From the NCBI GenBank assembly GCA_035476855.1, contig DATILC010000026.1, positions 1 to 17,165 on the forward strand: a stretch of 17,165 nucleotides of DNA. The letters are read 5' to 3'. This DNA comes from Solimonas_A sp035476855 (GTDB lineage Bacteria; Pseudomonadota; Gammaproteobacteria; Nevskiales; Nevskiaceae). Position 1 is the first letter of the stretch, and each line of letters opens with the position of its first letter. Below are positions 7,819 through 14,782 of the stretch, one piece after another. The translations under genes were made by a program, and so were the position numbers. A model generated the notes under the pieces. The model did no database searches. It saw only the letters and a program-made list of their open reading frames with translations, and had not been told where the DNA came from.

Positions 7819-10227
7819 TCAGAACCGCACGAGGACCGAAGCCAGGTACGACAGCGGCTCGCCGGGCCGATAGCGCTGGCCCGAGTTGTTCAGGCTCTGC
7901 ACGTATTCCTTGTCGAACAGGTTGTAGGCGTTGAGCTGGACGGTGACGTTTTTGGTCGCTTCATACGAGGCCATGGCATCGACCACGGTGTAGCTGTCGA
8001 CTTCGAACAGGCCGGTCTGCCCCTGCTGGCCGGTGGCCGGATCGCTGCTGTTCGGGCTGTTGTTGATCGAGCGGACCTGCGAGTCGACGTAGCGCGCACC
8101 ACCACCGACGGTCAGCTTCAGCGGCGCGATCTTGTAGGTGCTCCACAGCGTCGCCGTCAGTTCCGGCGACCAGTTGATCGCCGCACCGGACTGGGTGGAC
8201 GTGCCCGTCGCATTCGACACCGCACCGTCGGTCACTTCGGTATCCAGCTTGGTCACGCCCAGGCTGACCTGCCAGTCGTTGGTGATCAGGCCGACCAGGC
8301 CCAGCTCGATGCCCTCGACGCGCTTCTCGCCGTACTGGATGAGCACGTTCGGATCCGACGGGTCGGTGCGGGCCAGCTCGTTCTTGTTGTCGCTGCGGAA
8401 CAGCGCTGCCGTCGTCGCCAGCTTGCCGCCGAGGAAATCCCACTTGGCACCGACTTCGATGTTCTCCGCTTCCTGCGGATCCAGGCTGGAGGCGTTGACG
8501 TTGATCGCACCCGTCGTCGCATTGGCGGCAGCGGCGACCAGCGTGAAGTTGTCGCCACCGGGCGGCTTCAGGGCATTGGCGTAGGCGGCGTAGATGCTGC
8601 CGTTCGGCACCGGCTTGTAGAGCACGCCGGCCTTCCAGCTGAACAGGTTGCCCGATTCCTCAAGGAAGCTGGGAACCAGCGTGCCGACCGGCAGGCTCGG
8701 GTGCGTGGCCGCCGTCGAGACCACGACGGTGGAGGTTTCGGTGTTGTAGTACTCGCTACGCAGGCTGGCGTTGATCTGCCACTGCTCGTTGAGCTTGATC
8801 GTGTCGAACAGATAGGCCGCCATGGTCATGGTCTTGCCATCGCTACCGGCGCCGTTCCAGGCCATCGGCGACACCGCGACGTTGCGATCAGGGTTGTAGA
8901 AGTTCACCGCAGCCGGGGCGGCACCACCAGGCACGGTGGCGTAGGTCGGAGTCTGCTGGCGCTCATGCAGGAATTCCACGCCACCACCCAGCGCATTCTG
9001 CATCGAAGCCAGGTTGAAGTTGGTGGTGAACCCGGTCTGGTTGGTCAGAATTTCGTTGGTGCGGTAGCTGGCATGGCGGCTGGTGCCGCGACCGATGGTG
9101 TACTGGTCGGCCGGGATCGGCGCCGTGGACGCGCCACTGCCGCTGGTGACGACCGGCGCACCGTTCGGCGACGTCAGCACGCGCTCCTGGTTGCTCTTGC
9201 CGTAGCGCGACAGGTTGCGGATGGTCGTGTTCGGCGACAGGTCGTGCTCGAACTTGACCGTGTACATGTTGGCGTCGATATCCTCGAAGTCATCCTTCGA
9301 GCCGTAGAAATTCTCGGAATCCGCCGGCGCCACCACGATGCCGTTGGCATCAAGGGTCTGCTGCACCGGCGTCGCCGTCGCGCTGGAGAAGCGGTAGCCC
9401 TTCAGGCCGGCCGTGGGTACCAGGCCATCGGGAATGTTGTTCTGCTCGACGTGCTGCGAGAACAGGTAGACGCGGGTCGGGCTGCCAAGGCCGAAAGCCA
9501 CCGAGGGGGCCACGCCCCACTTCTCGTTCTGCACGAAGTCGCGGCCGGCCACGCCGCCGTCCTGGCCCACCAGGTTCAGGCGCACCGCGGTGGCGGCGCC
9601 GATCTGCTCGTTGATGTCTGCGGTAACGCGGCGCTTCTCGGCAGAGCCGTAGCTGAGGCTGCCGGAGATGAAATCGTCGGCCTGCGGCAGCTTGCTCGAC
9701 AGGTTGATGTAGCCCGAGGTCGCGCCGCGGCCGTTGTCGGCACCGGCCGGACCCTTGACGATCTCGATCTGCTCGACGTTGAAGACGTCGCGCACGGCGG
9801 CGCCGAGGTCACGCACGTTGTCGAGGAAGATGCTGCCCTGGGTGTCGAAACCGCGCATGAATACGGTATCGCCGCTCTGGGTGTTGCCGTTCTCGCCGGC
9901 GGTGAAGGTGATGCCCGGGGTGTTGCGCAGTGCTTCTGTCAGCGTCGTCGCGGCCTGCTGCTGCAGTACTTCCTTCTTGATCACCGTGATGGTCTGCGGC
10001 GTGTTCAGCAGCGGCTCGGTGAACTTGGGCGAGGAAACCCGCTCGGCCTTCGGCGTGTCCTGCTGGCCAACGACCTTGACCGCCGGCAACTTCACCGAGT
10101 CCTCGGCCCTGGCCGCCGGAGCCGTCTCCGCGGTAGCCGGCTTGGCAGCGTCCTGCGCCAGGGCAATGGAGGGCATCGCGAACAGCGTCGAGAGCGCGGC
10201 CGCAACCGGCGTCAAACGGAATTTCAT
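7819..10227 (-). CDS. fiu: TonB-dependent catecholate siderophore receptor (Fiu/PiuA-like)
   Basis: Outer-membrane beta-barrel importing ferric catecholate siderophores with energy from TonB-ExbB-ExbD. It is 802 residues with a signal peptide at 1-24 (cleavage after ALA). A TonB-box-like VKLPAVKVVG follows, then the plug (about 60-190) with SSPKFTEPLLNTPQTITVI, FMRGFDTQGSIFLDNVRD, VEQIEIVKGPAG and the conserved GRGATSGYINL. The early barrel stretch DGGVAGRDFVQNEKWGVAPS and VEQNNIPDGLVP resembles Fiu/PiuA in particular. The chain ends in Phe (LASVLVRF), the outer-membrane assembly signal. GGGAG lies eight bases before the ATG. It is the first gene of the operon, and a Fur box overlaps its promoter about 120 bases upstream. 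The neighbouring piuC supports the subfamily call; the exact siderophore cannot be read from sequence. Confidence 0.95.
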   Translation of the reverse strand: MKFRLTPVAAALSTLFAMPSIALAQDAAKPATAETAPAARAEDSVKLPAVKVVGQQDTPKAERVSSPKFTEPLLNTPQTITVIKKEVLQQQAATTLTEALRNTPGITFTAGENGNTQSGDTVFMRGFDTQGSIFLDNVRDLGAAVRDVFNVEQIEIVKGPAGADNGRGATSGYINLSSKLPQADDFISGSLSYGSAEKRRVTADINEQIGAATAVRLNLVGQDGGVAGRDFVQNEKWGVAPSVAFGLGSPTRVYLFSQHVEQNNIPDGLVPTAGLKGYRFSSATATPVQQTLDANGIVVAPADSENFYGSKDDFEDIDANMYTVKFEHDLSPNTTIRNLSRYGKSNQERVLTSPNGAPVVTSGSGASTAPIPADQYTIGRGTSRHASYRTNEILTNQTGFTTNFNLASMQNALGGGVEFLHERQQTPTYATVPGGAAPAAVNFYNPDRNVAVSPMAWNGAGSDGKTMTMAAYLFDTIKLNEQWQINASLRSEYYNTETSTVVVSTAATHPSLPVGTLVPSFLEESGNLFSWKAGVLYKPVPNGSIYAAYANALKPPGGDNFTLVAAAANATTGAINVNASSLDPQEAENIEVGAKWDFLGGKLATTAALFRSDNKNELARTDPSDPNVLIQYGEKRVEGIELGLVGLITNDWQVSLGVTKLDTEVTDGAVSNATGTSTQSGAAINWSPELTATLWSTYKIAPLKLTVGGGARYVDSQVRSINNSPNSSDPATGQQGQTGLFEVDSYTVVDAMASYEATKNVTVQLNAYNLFDKEYVQSLNNSGQRYRPGEPLSYLASVLVRF

Positions 10228-10255
10228 CTAAAAAACTCCCAATAAGAATTCGTGG

Positions 10256-10277
10256 TTCCCGGGGCAACCCCTGGGAA
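10256..10277. other. Hairpin in the leader of the siderophore receptor mRNA
   Basis: TTCCCGGGG and CCCCTGGGAA flank a CAA loop, giving a 9-bp stem with one bulged base. It lies within the roughly 105-base leader predicted downstream of the Fur-controlled promoter and about 29 bases before the ATG. It may affect mRNA stability or translation; nothing recognisable as a known riboswitch was seen. Confidence 0.45.
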
Positions 10278-10339
10278 ACGGTGGCCTGTCGCCATCCGCC
10301 GCCCCGCTGCGCGAACTGAGACTCGCGTCATGGGAAAGC

Positions 10340-10367
10340 ATTCTACATGAGAATCATTACTATTCAA
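10340..10367 (-). promoter_or_regulatory. Sigma70-like promoter of the iron operon
   Basis: On the minus strand, a -35 TTGAAT (10367-10362) and a -10 TAGAAT (10345-10340) are separated by 16 bases, matching the consensus at 4/6 and 5/6 positions. Transcription would start near 10333. The location, directly upstream of the receptor gene and overlapping the Fur box, supports the call; the start site is predicted only. Confidence 0.65.
10348..10362. promoter_or_regulatory. Fur box
   Basis: TGAGAATCATTACTA matches the 7-1-7 Fur consensus TGATAAT-N-ATTATCA at 11 of 14 defined positions, with the central AAT-N-ATTA core intact. It is an AT-rich island in GC-rich DNA and sits inside the promoter spacer, so iron-loaded Fur would block RNA polymerase. 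This indicates iron-repressed expression of the downstream seven-gene operon. Confidence 0.82.
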
Positions 10368-10407
10368 ACTTGCAATCAGGCAAGCCGCCCGGTCGCAGCA
10401 CAAGGGA

Positions 10408-11250
10408 TCAGTTCGAGCGCCTGGCCGGCATCGGCGGCAGCAGGGTCTGCGGATCGACGCGCGAACGGAACCAGCCGATGCCCCAGTGCAGATGCGGGCC
10501 GGTGGCGCGGCCGGTCATGCCCGACAGCGCCACCACGTCGCCCTGCTTCACCGCATCGCCGACGCGGACCTGCAGCTTCGACAGGTGGACCATGATCGAA
10601 GAGACGCCGTGGCCGTGGTCGATCATCAGCGTGCCGCCGGTGAAATAGAGATCCGGCTCGGCCAGGCTGACCACGCCGTCGGCCGGCGCACGGATCCTGG
10701 TCCCCGTCGGTACCGCGACGTCGACACCGTAGTGCGGCTGCTTCGGGATGCCATTGAGGATGCGCTGGTTGCCGAACACGCCGGAGATGCGCCCCTGCGC
10801 GGCCCAGGCGAAGGCCTGGCGGTAGCCATCCTGTTCGCTGTCGATGTCGCGCGCGGCGTTCAGCAACTGCTGTTCGCGTTCGATACGCGCCAGCACCGCC
10901 GCCGGCGGCTCGACCTTGTCCGGCGGCAGGCCGTCGATGCGCTGGATCTTCCAGACCCGCGGCGCCACCGCGTAACGCAGGCTGCGCGGCGCTGCATCGC
11001 CCTGCCCCTGCAGCCGCAACTCGACCTCGGCGGGCTCGTCGCGGTCCAGGCCGATGACGAACCCGCCTTGCGGCGAAACCCGCAGCGCGCGCTCGCCGAA
11101 CCAGACCTGCGTGCCCGGCTCGACCTGTCCGAACACCAGGCTGCCCTGCTGCCAGCTGCCGCGCAGGCGCGGGCCATCATCCTGCGAGGCGGCAACCGTG
11201 GCGTTGACACCCAGCAGGCAGGACAGCAGCAGGAATCGCAGCGCTCGCAA
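10408..11250 (-). CDS. Exported M23-family (LytM-type) metallopeptidase
   Basis: A 280-residue secreted peptidoglycan endopeptidase. The preferred start is TTG at 11250-11248, because GGAG stands seven bases before it and it begins a clean signal peptide (MRALRFLLLSCLLGVNATVAA). The frame stays open upstream but there runs through the kinase gene and lacks coding character. Residues 22-155 form a beta-rich N-terminal domain and a short linker. The LytM domain has H173-xxx-D177 (HYGVDVAVPTGT), H222 (MVHLSK) and H253-L-H255 (GPHLHWGI), the full zinc and catalytic set. It probably cleaves cell-wall cross-links in the periplasm, although its specificity is unknown. It lies 28 bases after the histidine kinase stop, so the two are likely co-transcribed. 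No terminator was seen between it and the Fur-controlled promoter. Confidence 0.9.
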   Translation of the reverse strand: MRALRFLLLSCLLGVNATVAASQDDGPRLRGSWQQGSLVFGQVEPGTQVWFGERALRVSPQGGFVIGLDRDEPAEVELRLQGQGDAAPRSLRYAVAPRVWKIQRIDGLPPDKVEPPAAVLARIEREQQLLNAARDIDSEQDGYRQAFAWAAQGRISGVFGNQRILNGIPKQPHYGVDVAVPTGTRIRAPADGVVSLAEPDLYFTGGTLMIDHGHGVSSIMVHLSKLQVRVGDAVKQGDVVALSGMTGRATGPHLHWGIGWFRSRVDPQTLLPPMPARRSN

Positions 11251-11278
11251 GGAAAAACTCCAGGGATGGGGCGACGGC

Positions 11279-12760
11279 TCAGGCGCCGGCGCGCAGGGTG
11301 AAATGAAAGCTCGCGCCATCGCCCGCGTGCGATTCTGCCCAGATGTTGCCGCCGTGGTGCTGGACGATCTTGCGGCACAGGGCCAGGCCGATGCCGGTGC
11401 CCTCGTACTCGTCCGTTCCGTGCAGGCGCTGGAAGATCTCGAAGATGCGATCGAGGTACTGCGGATCGATACCGATGCCATGGTCGCGCACCGAGAAATG
11501 CCAGAGATCGCCCTCGCGTTGCGCCGACACGTGGACCCGCGGATTCGAGCCGGGCTGGAACTTCAGGCCGTTGCTGACCAGGTTCTGGAACAGCTGGTGC
11601 AGTTCCATCTCCTGCCCCGGCAGCTTCGGCAGGGGATCGTGGCTGATCAGGGCGTCCCTTTCCTGCACCATCGCCGACAGCTGCGCCTGCACCACCCCCA
11701 GCAGCCTGTCGCAGTCCACCGTCGTGAACGCTGCCTCCTTGCGTCCGACGCGCGACAGCGTCAGCAGGCCGGCGATCAGCGCCTCCATGTGGGCCGCGCT
11801 GCGAATGATGAAGTCCAGGTACTCACGTCCCTCTTCGCCCAGGGCCTCGCCGTGGCGCTTCTTCAGCAGCTGCGAAAAACCGCTGACGCTGCGCAGCGGC
11901 GCGCTGAGATCGTGCGAGGTGACGTAGGCGAACTGCTCCAGTTCCTGGTTGCTGCGCTGCAGGTTCTCGGCATAGTCGGCGAGCTTGCGCTCGAACTGCT
12001 TGCGCTCGGTGACGTCGCGGATCGCGGCCGTCACCCACAGGCCCTGCTCGGTTTCCATCGGGCTGAGGCTGATCTCGATCGGAAACTCGCTGCCGTCCTT
12101 GCGGCGCCCGGACAGTTCCAGCCCGGCACCGCCCATGCCGCGGACCTTGGGTGCGGCGAAGTAGCCACTGCGATGCTGTGCATGATGTCCGCGCAGGCGT
12201 TCCGGGATCAGGGCCTCGACGGGACGCCCGATCAGGGCCTCGCGCTGGTAGCCGAACAGGCGCTCGGCCTGCGCGTTGACCAGCATGATGCTGCCGCTGC
12301 CATCGATGATCACCATCGCGTCCGGCGCCGTTTCCAGCAGGGCACGGAACTTCTCGTTGGCCTTGCGCCGATCGGTGGCATCGCGGATCGAGGCGGTGGC
12401 GTAGAGGCCGCGCTCGGTGCGCAGGGGGCTCAGGCTGATCTCGACCGGGAACTCGCTGGCGTCACGCCGCCGCCCCAGCAGTTCGATGCCGGCGCCCATC
12501 TCGCGCACCTTGGGTTCGCTGAAATAGCCATCGCGGTGCACGCTGTGCCCGCGACGCAGGCGCTCCGGCACCAGGGTTTCGATCGGCGCCCCCAGCAACT
12601 CCTCGCGCTGGTATCCGAACATGCGTTCGGTCTGCCGGTTGACCAGCACGATGCGACCTTCGGGATCGATCAGCACGGTGGCATCCGGTGCCGATTCAAT
12701 CAGCTCCAGGTACCACCGCGGATCAACTTCGACAGCCGCCTGATCTTCCGGCCTTGCCAT
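11279..12760 (-). CDS. Soluble PAS-PAS sensor histidine kinase
   Basis: A 493-residue two-component histidine kinase with no transmembrane segment, so cytoplasmic. Two PAS domains lie at about 15-130 and 138-253 and resemble each other closely (GYQRE.L.G.P.E.L.PERLR, SEFP.EISLSP, IRD.T.R), pointing to an internal duplication. A short coiled linker (about 255-277) leads to the HisKA helix pair with H283 (VTSHDLSAPLRSV). The ATPase domain has the N box NLVSNGLKF (393-401), G1 DHGIGID (426-432) and the G2-type GTGIGLAL (454-461). GGGGGA lies five bases upstream of the ATG. No response regulator is encoded in this window, so its partner is unknown. The ligand of the PAS domains is also unknown; no heme or flavin signature was recognised. 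The adjacent M23 peptidase gene suggests, weakly, a cell-envelope connection. Confidence 0.92.
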   Translation of the reverse strand: MARPEDQAAVEVDPRWYLELIESAPDATVLIDPEGRIVLVNRQTERMFGYQREELLGAPIETLVPERLRRGHSVHRDGYFSEPKVREMGAGIELLGRRRDASEFPVEISLSPLRTERGLYATASIRDATDRRKANEKFRALLETAPDAMVIIDGSGSIMLVNAQAERLFGYQREALIGRPVEALIPERLRGHHAQHRSGYFAAPKVRGMGGAGLELSGRRKDGSEFPIEISLSPMETEQGLWVTAAIRDVTERKQFERKLADYAENLQRSNQELEQFAYVTSHDLSAPLRSVSGFSQLLKKRHGEALGEEGREYLDFIIRSAAHMEALIAGLLTLSRVGRKEAAFTTVDCDRLLGVVQAQLSAMVQERDALISHDPLPKLPGQEMELHQLFQNLVSNGLKFQPGSNPRVHVSAQREGDLWHFSVRDHGIGIDPQYLDRIFEIFQRLHGTDEYEGTGIGLALCRKIVQHHGGNIWAESHAGDGASFHFTLRAGA

Positions 12761-12804
12761 GCTGTTCCCCCGAACGCGGGCTTAACTATGCCCTGCCGTG
12801 GGGT

Positions 12805-12819
12805 GGCCTGTCTCAGGCC
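12805..12819. other. Short hairpin downstream of thrS
   Basis: GGCCTG and CAGGCC form a 6-bp stem around a three-base loop in the 66-base gap between thrS and the kinase gene. No T-run follows on the minus strand, so termination is not convincing and readthrough into the kinase gene is possible. Confidence 0.3.
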
Positions 12820-12826
12820 CGCCGCA

Positions 12827-14734
12827 TTACTTCGTACCGGACAGCCGCTGGATGGCCTCGCTGATCGGCAGGGTCTCCTGGCGCTCTTCGCCACGGAAAC
12901 GCAGCGTCACGGTGCGCTCCTCGGCTTCCTTGCGGCCGACCACCACGATCACCGGGACCTTCTGCGTGGCGTGCTCGCGGATCTTGTAATTGATCTTCTC
13001 GTTGCGCAGGTCGGTCTGCGCACGCAGGCCGGCGTCCTTCAGCGCCTCGCAGACTTCGGTGGCATAGGCATCGGCATCGGAGACGATCGGCGCGACCACG
13101 GCCTGCACCGGCGCCAGCCACAGCGGCAGCGCGCCAGCGTGATGCTCGATCAGGATACCGATGAAGCGCTCCATCGAACCAACGATCGCACGGTGCAGCA
13201 TGATCGGACGCACGCGCTGCGAGTGCTCGTCGATGTACGAAGCGTCGAGGCGCTCCGGCATCATCGGGTCGAACTGGATCGTGCCGACCTGCCAGGAACG
13301 GCCGATCGAATCCTTGAGGTGGTACTCGATCTTGGGGCCGTAGAACGCGCCCTCGCCCGGCAACTCCACCCACTCGACGCCGGCCGCACGCAGTGCCGCG
13401 CGCAAGGCGTTCTCGGCCTTGTCCCAGGCCTCGTCCGTGCCCAGGCGCTTGTCGGGACGCAGTGCCAGCTTGACCGCCAGATCAGTGAAGCCGAAGTCGG
13501 CATAGACCTGCATCGCCTGCCGGTGGAAAGCCGTGACCTCGCCCTCGACCTGCGCCTCGGTGCAGAAGATGTGGCCGTCGTCCTGGGTGAAGGCGCGCAC
13601 GCGCATGATGCCGTGCAGCGCGCCGCTGGGCTCGTTGCGATGGCAGCCGCCGAACTCGGCGTAGCGGATCGGCAGGTCGCGATAGCTGTGCAGGCCGGCG
13701 TTGTAGATCTGCACGTGGCCCGGGCAGTTCATCGGCTTGACCGCGTAGGTGCGCTTCTCCGACTCGGTGAAGAACATGTTCTCCTGGTAGTTGTCCCAGT
13801 GACCGGACTTCTTCCACAGGCTGACGTCGAGGATCTGCGGGCCGCGCACTTCCTGGTAGCCGCTCTTGCGGTAGACGCCGCGCACGTACTGCTCCACCGC
13901 CTGCCAGATCGCCCAGCCCTTGGGGTGCCAGAACACCATGCCCGGCGCTTCTTCCTGCTGGTGGAACAGGTCCAGCGCGCGCGCCAGCTTGCGGTGATCG
14001 CGCTTCTCGGCTTCCTCGACCTGCTTGAGGTAGGCCTTGAGCTCGTCGTCGGTGGCGAAGCAGACGCCGTAGATGCGCTGCAACTGCGCGTTGTTGGCAT
14101 CACCGCGCCAGTAGACGCCGCCAACACGGATCAGCTTGAAGGCGCTGCCGAGCTTGCCGGTGGACGGCAGATGCGGGCCGAGGCACATGTCGAGCCAGTT
14201 CGGGCCCTGGCGATAGATCGTCAGTTCCTCGTCGGCGCCGATGCCCTCGCGGATCCACTCGGCCTTGAAGGTCTCGCCGGCGGCCTCGAAATGCTTCACC
14301 GCGGCCTCGTGCGACCAGACCTCGCGGGTGATCGGCAGATCGCGCTTGACGATCTCGCGCATCTTCGCCTCGATCGCCTCGAGGTCGCTGTCGCTGAAGG
14401 AGGTTTCGCGGGCGAAGTCGTAGTAGAAGCCGACCTCGGTCGCCGGACCGAAGGTGATCTGCGTGCCCGGGAACAGCTCCTGCACCGCCTGCGCCAGCAC
14501 ATGCGCGGCGTCGTGGCGGATGGTCTCCAGCGCCTCCGGCTTGTCGCGGGTGATGATGCTGATCGTGGCGTCGCGGTCGATCGGCCGGGTCAGGTCCCAG
14601 AGCTCGCCGTTGACCGTGACCAGCGCGGCCTTCTTGGCCAGGCCGGGGGAAATGCCCTGCGCGATCGCCAGACCGCTGACAGGTTCATCGAACGACTTCT
14701 TGTTGCCGTCCGGAAAGGTGATTTCGACTGCCAT
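12827..14734 (-). CDS. thrS: Threonine--tRNA ligase
   Basis: Class II aminoacyl-tRNA synthetase that charges tRNA-Thr in the cytoplasm. At 635 residues it is full bacterial length (about 640). A TGS domain lies at 1-62. The editing domain carries H74-xxx-H78 (RHDAAHV) and C184-xxx-H188, the residues used to clear Ser-tRNA-Thr. The catalytic core has motif 2 around R366 (GGCHRNEPSGALHG) and zinc ligands C337, H388 and H514. The C-terminal anticodon-binding domain starts at about 535. The ATG is preceded by a GGGGGAGACC purine tract lying next to a strong hairpin. In many gammaproteobacteria thrS is followed by infC-rpmI-rplT; here a PAS-kinase gene follows instead, and gltX lies upstream. No catalytic residue appears to be missing. 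Confidence 0.98.
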   Translation of the reverse strand: MAVEITFPDGNKKSFDEPVSGLAIAQGISPGLAKKAALVTVNGELWDLTRPIDRDATISIITRDKPEALETIRHDAAHVLAQAVQELFPGTQITFGPATEVGFYYDFARETSFSDSDLEAIEAKMREIVKRDLPITREVWSHEAAVKHFEAAGETFKAEWIREGIGADEELTIYRQGPNWLDMCLGPHLPSTGKLGSAFKLIRVGGVYWRGDANNAQLQRIYGVCFATDDELKAYLKQVEEAEKRDHRKLARALDLFHQQEEAPGMVFWHPKGWAIWQAVEQYVRGVYRKSGYQEVRGPQILDVSLWKKSGHWDNYQENMFFTESEKRTYAVKPMNCPGHVQIYNAGLHSYRDLPIRYAEFGGCHRNEPSGALHGIMRVRAFTQDDGHIFCTEAQVEGEVTAFHRQAMQVYADFGFTDLAVKLALRPDKRLGTDEAWDKAENALRAALRAAGVEWVELPGEGAFYGPKIEYHLKDSIGRSWQVGTIQFDPMMPERLDASYIDEHSQRVRPIMLHRAIVGSMERFIGILIEHHAGALPLWLAPVQAVVAPIVSDADAYATEVCEALKDAGLRAQTDLRNEKINYKIREHATQKVPVIVVVGRKEAEERTVTLRFRGEERQETLPISEAIQRLSGTK

Positions 14735-14747
14735 GTACTTGGTCTCC

Positions 14748-14773
14748 CCCTCTCCCCGCCAGCGGGGAGAGGG
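14748..14773. repeat. Perfect 12-bp palindrome between gltX and thrS
   Basis: CCCTCTCCCCGC (14748-14759) and GCGGGGAGAGGG (14762-14773) flank two bases. On the transcript the hairpin comes after the gltX stop and its 3' arm runs directly into the thrS Shine-Dalgarno tract. It could end gltX transcripts, protect them, or hide the thrS ribosome site. Similar CCCTCTCCC-type palindromes are, from memory, common intergenic repeats in xanthomonads and pseudomonads. Confidence 0.8.
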
Positions 14774-14782
14774 AATGTGATA

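Noticed and set aside
7819..10227. DNGRGAT in the receptor as a flavinylation motif
   Set aside because: This is the conserved TonB plug-domain GRGAT segment and lacks the Ser/Thr required by the Dxx(S/T)GAT consensus.
11251..11481. ATG-initiated N-terminal extension of the M23 peptidase
   Set aside because: It overlaps the kinase coding region in another frame, is low-complexity and would bury the signal peptide.
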